Source of the DNA: Spirochaetia bacterium
GTDB lineage: Bacteria > Spirochaetota > Spirochaetia > Treponematales > Breznakiellaceae
Assembly: GCA_026002025.1 (NCBI GenBank)
Contig: BOAU01000033.1
Span: forward strand, 1-21,312
Length of the DNA stretch: 21,312 bases
Reading direction: 5' to 3'
Part shown: in pieces, positions 14,479 to 21,312 of the stretch
Position numbering within the stretch: position 1 is the stretch's first letter
Layout of the letters: every line of letters starts with the position of its first letter
The notes under the pieces: model-generated
Database searches by the model: none
What the model saw: only the letters and a program-made list of their open reading frames with translations
Told to the model about the DNA's origin: nothing
Translations under genes and position numbers: made by a program

Positions 14479-17400
14479 ATGAAGCGAGTATTTTTTTCTT
14501 GCCTGTCGGCAGCCTGTTTACTGGTAGTATGCCTGCTTACCGCATGTGAGAATTTTGATCTCCCCCTTGAGCCATATATCCGCGCCCAGACAAGCCCGGC
14601 GCCCAGCCCGGACAAGGTAATTACCCTGTTTGTCATCACCGGCCCGGCAGCGGCGGTGGGGGACGTGGATGAGGCGGCCAGGACGGTTACCGTCAATGTG
14701 CCCTATGGGACTGATGTAACCGGTATGACCACGTTTATTACCCATACCGGGGCCTCAATCAGCCCTGGTTCAGGGGCGCCGCAGGATTTTACCAACCCGG
14801 TTCCCTACACGGTCACGGCGGCGGACGGTTCGCAAGCGGCGTATACGGTGACGGTGAATGTGGGGACGCTTACTTCCAAGGAGATAACGGCCTTCAGCGT
14901 TAAGGACACGGTAACGAATATCTGGTATGCGGGTGTCGTGAATGAGGCGGCAAAAACGGTCGCTATTGACGTGCCCTACGGGACGAGCTTAACCAATATG
15001 GACACGGCCATTTCCCATACCGGGGCTTCGGTTAGCCCCGCATCGGGCACGGCGCAGACTTTCGTAAGCGGCACCGCGGTTCCCTACACGGTAACGGCGG
15101 TGGACGGCTCGACCGAGACCTATCAAGTAACGGTGAACTTTTCCAGCACGCCCTCCGGTAATGCCAAGGCGATAACGGCCTTCATCGTTAAAGCTTCGGG
15201 AACAACGATGTGGTATGCGGGGGTCGTGAATGAGACGGCAAAGACGGTCGCTATTGACGTGCCATACGGGACGAACTTAGCCAATATGGACACGGTCATT
15301 TCCCATACCGGGGCTTCGGTTAGCCCCGCATCGGGCGCAACGCAGACTTTCACAAGCGGCGCCGCGGTTCCCTACACGGTAACGGCGGTGGACGGCTCGA
15401 CCCAGGCCTATCAAGTGACGGTGAACTTTTCCAGCACGCCCTCCAGTGATGCCAAGGCGATAACGGCCTTCATCGTTAAGGATTCGGTAACGAATCTCTG
15501 GTATGCGGGTGTCGTGAATGAGGCGGCATCACCAAAAACAGTCACTATTGATGTACCCTACGGGACGAACTTAACCAATATGGGCACGGCCATTTCCCAT
15601 ACCGGGGATTCGGTTAGCCCCGCATCGGGCGCGGCTCAGACTTTCACAAACGGCACAGCGGTTCCCTACACGGTAACACCGGTGAGCGGTTCACCCGAGA
15701 CCTATCAAGTAAGGGTGAACTTTTTCAGCACGCCCTCCAGTGATGCCAGGGAGATAACGGCCTTCATCGTTAAGGACACGGGAACGAATCTCTGGTATGC
15801 AGGGGACGTGGATAATACGGTATCACCAAAAACAGTCACTATTGATGTGCCCTACGGGACGAACTTAGCCAATATGGACACGGCCATTACCCATACCGGG
15901 GCATCCATTGCCTCAACAGACGCCAATAGCGGTAGGGGGGGGGGCGCTGGTTTACCGGCTACGTTCACCGGTGCCAATTTTACCACCCCGGTTCGCTACA
16001 CGGTAACGGCGGTGGACGGCTCGACCCAGGCCTATGACGTGACGGTGAATGAGGCGCTCGCTTCTGACAAAATGATAACCAGCTTTACCCTGGCCGGGAA
16101 AGCGGGAACCATAACAAATAATGCCGACGATACAACGGGAACCATCACCGTGACCGTACCCTATGGAACCGATCGTACCAGTATGAGTGGGTCTGTTAGT
16201 CATACCGGGGCGTCTATTGCCTATCCGGGCGGGACAACGGCTGCTTTCACCGATGTTAATTTCAGCTCCCCGGTGGATTTCATAATAACTGCGGCGGACG
16301 ATTCACCAAGGACCTATACGGTTACCGCAACGCCGGCGAATCTTTTATCGGTAACGATAACGGGCTATAAACCTACATACAAAATTGGTGAATCCTTCAA
16401 TAACGCTATGGGTACTGTTACCGGAATCGACAATGCCGGAAATACCATTTCGACCATATCCTTAAACACCTGTGACATCAGCGGTTTCGACAATACCACG
16501 GCGGGAACACAAACAATTACCCTGACTGCACCCGAAACCAGTATAAGGACGACCTTTACGGTTACCGTACTGAGCGACAGCAAAGCGATAACCGCGTTCA
16601 GCGTGGGAACGTATTGGGGCGTCATTGATGAGCTCAACCATACGGTTGTTGTCACCGTGCCATCCGGGACTTCGTTAAATCCCATGACCGCGATCGTTAA
16701 CCACACCGGGGCGTCCATTAAGCTGAATAGTGAGGAGCCGATTACCACTGCTTCGCCGGTTACGTTCAACCCCGTTAATTTCAGCGCATCATCGCAGACC
16801 TTTACGGTAACAGCGGCGGACGATTCGCCCCAAGCCTATACGGTGACCATCACAGCCGGAACCCTCACGGTAGCTATCAATGGACCCACCCCCCTCCGGG
16901 TAGGCCAAACCCTGACGGCAAACCCCTCCGACCCCTATGTAAGATACCAGTGGCAGTGGTATGATCCATCAGACGGCTCGGTTACGGAGATTGACGGCGC
17001 AACGAGTGCAACATACCTGCTGAAAGGCGACGATATGGGCAAGTATATCAACGTAAAAATAATCAATGCCACCGGGGGGGACGTAACCAGTGCGGTAATC
17101 GGCGAAGTGAAATATGGCATAGCCGTTCCGTCAAGCCCGGACCTCACGGTAAAGCTCGGTATACGCACGTCCGAAGAACCTCTTACCAGCGGAATGGTGA
17201 CCAACGCCTTTACCAGCCTGCACAAACTGATTTCCTCCCCGGAGGGAAGTGAAGACTTTAAAACGATAATCCATACTGGCGACTACATCGACCTGGCCGG
17301 TTTGACGGTTGCGCGGTATCACACCGGAACAGAAGCGGCTGATGGCACCGATACTGATAGCGATACAAACCTTGAAAACGGCGCAATCAACGCAACCAAT

Positions 17401-18000
17401 GTTGAATTAGGCGGCGGCCACGGCTGGCTCCTGCGCCTTATCGTAGTGGGCATCAATTCCTTTAACGGGAAAAACGGCAACAATACCCCCCATGTGGTGT
17501 TCCAGTTCCAGAACGTGCCGGGAACCCACCGAATGAACGGCACTAATACCAACTCGGGCGGCTACTGGGGTAGCGAAATGCGGAATTATCTCGCCGCCCC
17601 GGATGGCAGCGGGGCGGGCGGTTATTTCCTTACGGGGCTTACAAACGCGGGCGTGCCGGATAGCGTCCTCTGGGCGCCGTCCCGCAGGGTGTGGAACGGA
17701 GTAGCGACGGCGGAGACGATAGTGGACAAGCTCTTCCTGCCCACGGAATGGGAGATGTTCGGCAGCCAGAGCAATTCGCACGCGACCGAAACGGCTACCA
17801 ATCAGGCGTGGCTTGAGTACTACGCAAGTCCTGCGAGCCGCATAAAATACGACAGTAGCGATGCTGCCAACTGGTACTGGTTAGCCTCACCCGCAGCTTC
17901 GTCTACGACCCATTTCACTAATGTCGACCCCGGCGGTGGTGGGAGCTCCAACTATGCTAGTTCAGTAGGTGGTGTCGCCCCTGCTTTCTGTGTCAAATAG
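14479..18000 (+). CDS. Large repeat surface lipoprotein with C-terminal DUF6273-like domain
   Basis: This is a 1173-residue exported lipoprotein. Its signal peptide ends in the lipobox LLTAC, with Cys23 as the lipidated residue. About seven related beta-sandwich repeats of 85-105 residues follow (starting near residues 46, 134, 230, 326, 424, 531 and 702). Each carries VxVPYGTxLxxM, HTGAS, a PxTF or similar turn, and YTVTAxDGSxxxYxVTV, like the DUF5018/cadherin-like modules of bacterial surface proteins. Two other Ig-like modules lie at about 624-701 and 796-880 ([12 protein letters not shown]). The last 290 residues form a domain with [21 protein letters not shown] and terminal GVAPAFCVK, matching the DUF6273 pattern (a C-type-lectin-like ending). 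It is probably displayed on the outer surface as an adhesin or binding protein. An in-frame G10 tract lies in the fifth repeat. The ligand is unknown. Confidence 0.88.
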   Translation: MKRVFFSCLSAACLLVVCLLTACENFDLPLEPYIRAQTSPAPSPDKVITLFVITGPAAAVGDVDEAARTVTVNVPYGTDVTGMTTFITHTGASISPGSGAPQDFTNPVPYTVTAADGSQAAYTVTVNVGTLTSKEITAFSVKDTVTNIWYAGVVNEAAKTVAIDVPYGTSLTNMDTAISHTGASVSPASGTAQTFVSGTAVPYTVTAVDGSTETYQVTVNFSSTPSGNAKAITAFIVKASGTTMWYAGVVNETAKTVAIDVPYGTNLANMDTVISHTGASVSPASGATQTFTSGAAVPYTVTAVDGSTQAYQVTVNFSSTPSSDAKAITAFIVKDSVTNLWYAGVVNEAASPKTVTIDVPYGTNLTNMGTAISHTGDSVSPASGAAQTFTNGTAVPYTVTPVSGSPETYQVRVNFFSTPSSDAREITAFIVKDTGTNLWYAGDVDNTVSPKTVTIDVPYGTNLANMDTAITHTGASIASTDANSGRGGGAGLPATFTGANFTTPVRYTVTAVDGSTQAYDVTVNEALASDKMITSFTLAGKAGTITNNADDTTGTITVTVPYGTDRTSMSGSVSHTGASIAYPGGTTAAFTDVNFSSPVDFIITAADDSPRTYTVTATPANLLSVTITGYKPTYKIGESFNNAMGTVTGIDNAGNTISTISLNTCDISGFDNTTAGTQTITLTAPETSIRTTFTVTVLSDSKAITAFSVGTYWGVIDELNHTVVVTVPSGTSLNPMTAIVNHTGASIKLNSEEPITTASPVTFNPVNFSASSQTFTVTAADDSPQAYTVTITAGTLTVAINGPTPLRVGQTLTANPSDPYVRYQWQWYDPSDGSVTEIDGATSATYLLKGDDMGKYINVKIINATGGDVTSAVIGEVKYGIAVPSSPDLTVKLGIRTSEEPLTSGMVTNAFTSLHKLISSPEGSEDFKTIIHTGDYIDLAGLTVARYHTGTEAADGTDTDSDTNLENGAINATNVELGGGHGWLLRLIVVGINSFNGKNGNNTPHVVFQFQNVPGTHRMNGTNTNSGGYWGSEMRNYLAAPDGSGAGGYFLTGLTNAGVPDSVLWAPSRRVWNGVATAETIVDKLFLPTEWEMFGSQSNSHATETATNQAWLEYYASPASRIKYDSSDAANWYWLASPAASSTTHFTNVDPGGGGSSNYASSVGGVAPAFCVK
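14883..16071. repeat. Near-identical tandem domain repeats (~288-320 bp, four copies) in the lipoprotein gene
   Basis: GATAACGGCCTTC marks unit starts at 14883, 15171, 15459 and 15753, with spacings of 288, 288 and 294 bases. Units 2-4 share long stretches almost base for base. The fourth unit carries an insertion with the G10 tract. Conservation at DNA level, rather than only protein level, points to recent duplication or gene conversion. Confidence 0.9.
15935..15944 (+). repeat. G10 homopolymer in coding sequence
   Basis: Ten consecutive G residues are read in frame as part of S-G-R-G-G-G-A-G within the fifth repeat of the lipoprotein. Loss or gain of one G would shift the frame about 485 codons into the protein and remove the C-terminal domain. 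A shorter G7 run lies at 17074-17080 in the same gene. Confidence 0.9.
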
Positions 18001-18045
18001 GCTTCTGGCTGCATTAGGTTGCATAAGTAACCGGGATGAACAACC

Positions 18046-18146
18046 TTCGTGGTTAATCTTCTTTAATAAAGAAAAACCACGAAAAAGACGAACACCACTA
18101 AAAAAAGAAATTTCGTGGTGTTTCCCCTTCCTTTTCGTGGTTAATT
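18046..18146. repeat. GTGG-type repeat cluster with two tandem hairpins
   Basis: The first hairpin is TTCGTGGTT (18046-18054)/AACCACGAA (18075-18083), with an inner TTCTTTA/TAAAGAA stem. The second is AACACCAC (18091-18098)/GTGGTGTT (18115-18122). A third TTTTCGTGGTTAATT copy (18132-18146) follows and joins directly onto the RelE remnant. No T-rich tail is present, so these are not typical terminators. The stretch 18001-18045 between the lipoprotein stop and the first hairpin shows nothing recognisable. Confidence 0.8.
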
Positions 18147-18353
18147 GTAGACCAGATCGAAGCAGGGCAGGCAGAGGCCGACCTCGGCGGCGGGGTCTTT
18201 AAGGTACGGAAAGCCCGTCCGGGCGAAGGAAAAGCCGGGGGATACCGGGTGATTGTGTTTTTCAGGAGCGGGGATAAGACCTTTTTCCGATTCGTTGCGA
18301 GGGGTACATACCCCGCGCCTATGCAGACCCCCGGCGTTGAACGCATATGGTGA
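18147..18353 (+). pseudogene. Remnant of a RelE/ParE-type toxin gene (DUF1044-like)
   Basis: The open frame encodes VDQIEAGQAEADLGGGVFKV, then RKARPGEGKAGGYRVIVFFRSGDKTFFRF in two consecutive blocks. This matches the middle of RelE-type toxins of the HigB/DUF1044 group, where ADLGGGxxKxRxARxGxGKxGGYRxI is conserved. Homology starts abruptly at 18147, after the repeat TTTTCGTGGTTAATT, with no start codon in frame back to a stop at 18099. It stops at about 18296, where YGFAKS would normally follow; the frame then continues into unrelated sequence to TGA 18351-18353. No antitoxin gene follows. The toxin is therefore truncated at both ends and presumably inactive. Stretch 18297-18360 contains a GGGGTA-CA-TACCCC palindrome (18301-18314). 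Confidence 0.72.
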
Positions 18354-18367
18354 CAGCCACTGTTTTA

Positions 18368-18389
18368 GGGGGCGGAGGCCCCCTTTTTT
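18368..18389 (+). terminator. Intrinsic terminator after the RelE remnant
   Basis: GGGGGC (18368-18373) pairs with GCCCCC (18378-18383) around a GGAG loop, followed by six T residues. It may have belonged to the lost toxin unit and now could end transcription from the lipoprotein gene. Confidence 0.8.
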
Positions 18390-18404
18390 ACTTCATTTCC
18401 GCTT

Positions 18405-18422
18405 GTGGTTAAATTTGGAATT
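18405..18422 (+). repeat. 18-bp direct repeat, left copy (flanking Rpn gene)
   Basis: GTGGTTAAATTTGGAATT is identical to 19507-19524, and the match extends to 21 of 22 bases including the following nCTG. The pair brackets about 1.1 kb containing the Rpn-family gene. Confidence 0.85.
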
Positions 18423-18483
18423 GCTGTTTAAAACTTGCCCTTTATTCAGATTATGTAATATACTTGTCAGCAAGAGGTGATGG

Positions 18484-19344
18484 TTGAACAGGGTTACATT
18501 TGAAGAAACGGATGACATCATCGACATTTGTCAGGACAATGTTTTCAAGGCGGTTTTTACAAAAGACAGCCCTGAATCCGAGCGGGCAATGCTCGGTTTC
18601 CTGTCTCAATTCACCGGTCACAAAATTTCCGTTATCACGATTGTCGCAAATGAACCGCCTATAGACAACATTCGGGACAGGCAAATACGTTTCGACATAA
18701 ATTGCGAAGCGGAAGACGGTGAGCTTATCAATGTTGAAATGACTATGGAGCCCGACGATTATGAACCGGTGCGGCTTGAATTTCATGTGGGGAAACTTTT
18801 TACGGGACAGGATATCCGCGGCAAGGGGAAAACGTTCAATGATTTGAAACTGACATACCAAATATCGATCCTGGTAAAAAAGGTTCTTTTCAACGATGAG
18901 ACAATAGTTCACTGTTTTGAATACTATGATCCCGAGCGGCAAATGTCCCTGGGCGGGCGGAGCCGTATAATCACTGTCGAGTTGAAAAAACTGGACAAAA
19001 TTATCGAGAAGCCTGTTGCGCAGATGACGGCGCAGGAATGTTGGGCGGTATTTTTTCGGTATATTAAAGATCCCACAAAAAGGCAAAAAATAAACCAAAT
19101 CATAGAAGCACAGGAGGACATAGCTATGGCAGGTCAAGTATTAAGGACAATCAGCAAGGACAAGGCAGAACGCGCCCGTCTTATGAGCGAGTACAAATTC
19201 GAGACGGATCACCAAAGTAAAATGGTGCAGGCAGAAAGGCAGGGTGAAATGCGGGGTGAAATGCGGGGACGAAATGAAGTGCTTGATCTTTTGAAAAGTG
19301 GTAAATCAATGGAAGAAATTTTAAAAATGTATGACACAAATTAA
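18484..19344 (+). CDS. Rpn-family recombination-promoting nuclease / putative PD-(D/E)XK transposase
   Basis: This 286-residue protein belongs to the Rpn/YhgA-like PD-(D/E)XK nuclease family common in treponemes. Features seen are an early FKAVF (21-25), the nuclease core FDINCEAEDGELINVEMTM with Asp71 and Glu85, LFTGQDIRGKGKTFNDLKLTYQISIL, FEYYDPERQMSLGGRSRIITVEL, and the C-terminal EAQEDIAMAGQVLRTISKDKAERARLMSEYKFE. Related proteins usually have E-x-Q or E-x-K in the core; here it is E-M-T. A 12-bp tandem duplication (19243-19266) encodes GEMRGEMRG. The start is TTG 18484, with GAGGTG directly upstream; no in-frame ATG fits. Rpn proteins promote RecA-independent recombination in E. coli. 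Flanking direct repeats suggest recent movement or recombination. Confidence 0.88.
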   Translation: MNRVTFEETDDIIDICQDNVFKAVFTKDSPESERAMLGFLSQFTGHKISVITIVANEPPIDNIRDRQIRFDINCEAEDGELINVEMTMEPDDYEPVRLEFHVGKLFTGQDIRGKGKTFNDLKLTYQISILVKKVLFNDETIVHCFEYYDPERQMSLGGRSRIITVELKKLDKIIEKPVAQMTAQECWAVFFRYIKDPTKRQKINQIIEAQEDIAMAGQVLRTISKDKAERARLMSEYKFETDHQSKMVQAERQGEMRGEMRGRNEVLDLLKSGKSMEEILKMYDTN

Positions 19345-19393
19345 AAGATTGGAAAATACAAGTTTGGTCGGTTCCGGTGAGGCCCACCGCTTT

Positions 19394-19437
19394 TAGAAGC
19401 ACAGGAGGACGCGGCATGAATGCCGATACTATGGCAG
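19394..19437 (+). pseudogene. Short fragment resembling the 3' part of an Rpn-family gene
   Basis: TAGAAGCACAGGAGGAC (19394-19410) is identical to 19103-19119 inside the Rpn gene. ATGGCAG reappears at 19431, as it does at 19126, but with about 13 extra bases containing GGCAT-GA-ATGCC. The frame reads LEAQEDAA then a stop. It looks like the scar of a second, mostly deleted Rpn gene. Confidence 0.45.
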
Positions 19438-19449
19438 CGGCGGCGGGAC

Positions 19450-19512
19450 CCTCACGGACATTTGTTTAGAAATTTCATTCTTTTGTCCGTGTCGTCCGTG
19501 AGGTCAGTGGTT
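19450..19512. repeat. Dispersed 31-bp repeat, copy B, within an inverted repeat
   Basis: Bases 19482-19512 match copy A (14390-14420, opposite strand) at 29 of 31 positions. In addition CCTCACGGAC (19450-19459) pairs perfectly with GTCCGTGAGG (19494-19503), giving a 10-bp stem. The rest of the 19345-19593 gap contains the Rpn fragment, this repeat and the right 18-bp repeat; no gene is seen. Confidence 0.8.
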
Positions 19513-19524
19513 AAATTTGGAATT
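19507..19524 (+). repeat. 18-bp direct repeat, right copy
   Basis: GTGGTTAAATTTGGAATT, identical to 18405-18422, overlaps the end of dispersed repeat copy B. The dehydrogenase ribosome binding site is about 60 bases downstream. Confidence 0.85.
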
Positions 19525-19593
19525 CCTGATAGCCCTGCACATCCCTTGCCTTTTTTGGACAGATATCAGAATATGGGTATTAAAGGAGAAACT

Positions 19594-20640
19594 ATGGCCC
19601 ATAAAATGGCAATTATTGGTTTTGGCGGGATGGCCGGATACCATCAGAAAAACATCAGCGAGCATTTTCCCGAGCTGGAAATTGCGGGTATCTATGATAT
19701 ACGTCCCGAGGCGGTTCAGAAGGCCCGGGACCTGGGGATTAAGGCTTTTGATTCGCCTGAGCGTATCTATGCCGACAAGGATATTGAGCTGGTCCTGGTG
19801 GCTACCCCGAATGACGTGCATAAGCCCTACGCCATCGCGTGCCTTGAGGCGGGCAAGAACGTGATCAGCGAAAAGCCCGTTACCCTTAACTCCGCGGAGC
19901 TTGAGGAAATTATCGCCGCTTCCCAAAAGGCGGGTAAATTTTTCACCGTGCACCAGAACCGCCGCTGGGACGCGGATTTTCTTTCGCTTAAAAAAATATT
20001 TGCAGACAACATACTCCACGACCCTTACATGATCGAAAGCAGGGTGCAGGGTTCCCGGCAGGCCCTGCACGGCTGGCGGGGCTGGAAACAGAACGGCGGC
20101 GGCATGGTGCTGGATTGGGGGGTCCACCTTATCGACCAGATGCTTAACTTCTGCCCCCAAAAACTTGTCTCGGTGAACGCCGTTCTGCATCAGGTTTTTG
20201 CCCCCGAGGTGGATGACAACTTTACCGCTTCCTTCCGTTTCGAGAATGGTCTCCATTACCTCGTGAACATCGCCATGAACAGCTTTATCGTACAGCCCCG
20301 CTGGCATATTTCCGCTGCCGACGGCACCGCCCTGATCGAAGACTGGGACTGCAAGGGCAAAATCGTCAAGCTTTCCGATGCGGCCACCCTTGACTGGGCG
20401 GAGGACATCGTCTATACCGCCGCGGGCCCCACCCGTTCCATGGCCCCCCGGCCCAAAAACACAACCCTGGAGCTGCCCCTGCCCAAGGCCGAACAGACCT
20501 GGCTGGAATATTACAAGAACATTGTGGCGGTGCTGGACAACAAGGCCCAGCCCATCGTTACCACGGATCAGGGCGAATTTGATAAAGGGCAATGTACAGC
20601 CCACCGTACTGCGGGAGACTCCGGTGTCCCTGGTGCTTGA
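19594..20640 (+). CDS. Gfo/Idh/MocA-family oxidoreductase, 3' end probably truncated by fusion
   Basis: This is an NAD(P)-dependent sugar or cyclitol oxidoreductase. The N-terminal Rossmann fold begins KMAIIGFGGMAGYHQKNI (GxGxxA/G type), followed by DIELVLVATPNDVHKPYAI and the family's EKPVTLNSAEL lysine motif. The C-terminal domain has HQNRRWDADFLSLKKIF and GGGMVLDWGVHLIDQMLNF. The start is ATG 19594 with AAAGGAG 5 bases upstream; the frame is open further 5' but runs through repeats. Family resemblance ends around AQPIVTTDQ (about 20570), where a C-terminal helix of some 25-30 residues is expected. Instead about 23 unrelated residues lead to a chance stop inside sequence that encodes the next dehydrogenase in another frame. 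Activity may be retained or reduced. The substrate is unknown. Confidence 0.88.
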   Translation: MAHKMAIIGFGGMAGYHQKNISEHFPELEIAGIYDIRPEAVQKARDLGIKAFDSPERIYADKDIELVLVATPNDVHKPYAIACLEAGKNVISEKPVTLNSAELEEIIAASQKAGKFFTVHQNRRWDADFLSLKKIFADNILHDPYMIESRVQGSRQALHGWRGWKQNGGGMVLDWGVHLIDQMLNFCPQKLVSVNAVLHQVFAPEVDDNFTASFRFENGLHYLVNIAMNSFIVQPRWHISAADGTALIEDWDCKGKIVKLSDAATLDWAEDIVYTAAGPTRSMAPRPKNTTLELPLPKAEQTWLEYYKNIVAVLDNKAQPIVTTDQGEFDKGQCTAHRTAGDSGVPGA

Positions 20641-21312
20641 CGCGGAGGGGGGCATGGGGCTTTCCCTAAGCAAAAAGTCCATGGAAGGTGTCATTAGCAA
20701 GGCAAAGGATCACGGGGTGGGGTTCTGCTCGATCCGCAATTCAAACCACTTCGGCATTGCGGGGTATTATGCGGAGATGGCCGCCCGGCAGGACATGATT
20801 GGGGTTACCATGACCAATACCGCGGCCCTGGGGGTGCCCACCTCAGCGCGGGAAGCCATGTTCGGCACCAACCCCATTGCCTTTGCCGTCCCCGGCCTGG
20901 GGGACCGGATGTTCAGCCTGGATATGGCTACCACCGCCGTCACCCGGGGCGCGGTTGAAGTGGCCGCCCGCGAGGGAAAGCCCCTGCCCCTTGGCTGGGC
21001 GGTGGGAACCGACGGCCTTGCCGCTTCCGATCCTGTCCGTTTGCTGGACGACATGCTTTTCAAGCGGGGCGGCGGGCTCCTTCCCTCAGGGGGGTACAAG
21101 GGCTACGGCCTTGCGGTGATGGTGGATATTCTCACCGCGGTCAGCTCCGGGGGCGTCTTCGGCGGGGCCGTGATGGATTCGGAAATCACCTCCGCCAGGG
21201 TCTGCCACTTCTTTATGGCCTTTCGGATCGACCTCTTCCGGGACCCAAAGGAATTCAAACAGGATATCAGCCGGATGCTGGACGAGCTTACCGCCCTCCG
21301 CCCGGCAAAAGG
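20579..21312 (+). CDS. Ldh_2-family (malate/L-lactate-type) dehydrogenase, 5' truncated and cut by window end
   Basis: The frame encodes IKGNVQPTVLRETPVSLVLD, SIRNSNHFGIAGYYAEMAAR, TNTAALGVPTSAREAMFGTNPIAFAVPG in successive blocks, LDMATTAVTRGAVEVAAREG, LLPSGGYKGYGLAVMVDIL, and GHFF-like CHFFMAFRI. These are the conserved blocks of NAD(P)-dependent 2-hydroxyacid dehydrogenases of the Ldh_2 (YlbC/ComC/DlgD) type. The first 50-60 residues, which carry the SHG motif with the catalytic His in this family, are absent. The frame instead merges into the oxidoreductase gene, overlapping its last ~60 bases in a different frame. No proper start or ribosome binding site is visible; TTG 20579 is only the first possible codon near the homology start. 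It is probably a non-functional remnant created by a deletion. The 3' end lies beyond the window. Confidence 0.8.
   Translation, partial: MIKGNVQPTVLRETPVSLVLDAEGGMGLSLSKKSMEGVISKAKDHGVGFCSIRNSNHFGIAGYYAEMAARQDMIGVTMTNTAALGVPTSAREAMFGTNPIAFAVPGLGDRMFSLDMATTAVTRGAVEVAAREGKPLPLGWAVGTDGLAASDPVRLLDDMLFKRGGGLLPSGGYKGYGLAVMVDILTAVSSGGVFGGAVMDSEITSARVCHFFMAFRIDLFRDPKEFKQDISRMLDELTALRPAK

Noticed and set aside
14340..14696. 119-residue N-terminal extension of leuS in the same frame
   Set aside because: The extension overlaps the lipoprotein start and has no synthetase homology; the ATG at 14339 has AAGGAG at good spacing and the family N-terminus.
18046..18083. Intrinsic terminator for the lipoprotein gene
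   Set aside because: The hairpin is strong but is followed by an A-rich stretch, not T residues; it belongs to the GTGG repeat cluster.
17850..18145. Diversity-generating retroelement variable region/template pair at the 3' end of the lipoprotein
   Set aside because: No near-copy of the C-terminal codons and no reverse transcriptase are present in the window; kept only as a question for the whole genome.
19420..19593. 58-residue N-terminal extension of the Gfo/Idh/MocA oxidoreductase
   Set aside because: It runs through the dispersed repeats and has no family similarity; ATG 19594 has a strong RBS and begins the Rossmann fold.

Overview
The window looks like chromosomal DNA of a spirochaete, most likely a Treponema of the moderately GC-rich termite-gut type. 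This is inferred from the gene content: a treponeme-style surface lipoprotein built of [18 protein letters not shown] repeats, an Rpn-family nuclease, a SPOR-domain exported protein, a sigma-like regulator next to a DHH phosphoesterase, and DNA of about 50-55% GC. No rRNA, tRNA or CRISPR array was seen.

Layout. 1-3300 (+): the end of a sugar ABC-transporter operon, with two MalF/MalG-type permeases followed by a GH31 alpha-glycosidase, so imported oligosaccharide is probably cut in the cytoplasm. 3297-7315 (-): a tightly packed run transcribed leftward from a good sigma-70-type promoter at 7348-7376: secreted small protein, DHH phosphoesterase (NrnA-like), sigma-like HTH protein, RlmJ 23S rRNA methyltransferase and hemolysin-III-type membrane protein. 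7526-10918 (+): serS, then a short leader peptide with five consecutive tyrosine codons, an intrinsic terminator, aroF (DAHP synthase) and tyrA (prephenate dehydrogenase). 10932-14339 (-): leuS followed by a SPOR-domain protein. 14479-18000 (+): a 1173-residue repeat lipoprotein with a G10 tract in its coding region. 18001-19593: an accessory, repeat-rich stretch with a broken RelE-type toxin gene, an Rpn nuclease gene between 18-bp direct repeats, and several copies of a dispersed GTGG-rich repeat. 19594-21312 (+): a Gfo/Idh/MocA oxidoreductase whose 3' end runs directly into a 5'-truncated malate/lactate-type (Ldh_2) dehydrogenase, apparently joined by a deletion.

The most interesting system is the serS-aroF intergenic region (8819-9011). 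A 26-codon reading frame, with a ribosome binding site overlapping the serS stop codon, encodes a run of five Tyr residues. It is followed by a terminator hairpin with a T7 tract and then by the first and last dedicated enzymes for tyrosine. Sequence just 3' of the Tyr codons can pair with the 5' arm of the terminator. This is the expected design of a ribosome-mediated tyrosine attenuator. I do not know of one described in spirochaetes.

Second in interest is the surface lipoprotein. It has near-identical tandem domains, a G10 homopolymer in frame and a variable-looking C-terminal domain, all consistent with a phase- or antigen-variable surface protein. The region downstream of it carries the scars of repeated insertion and deletion.
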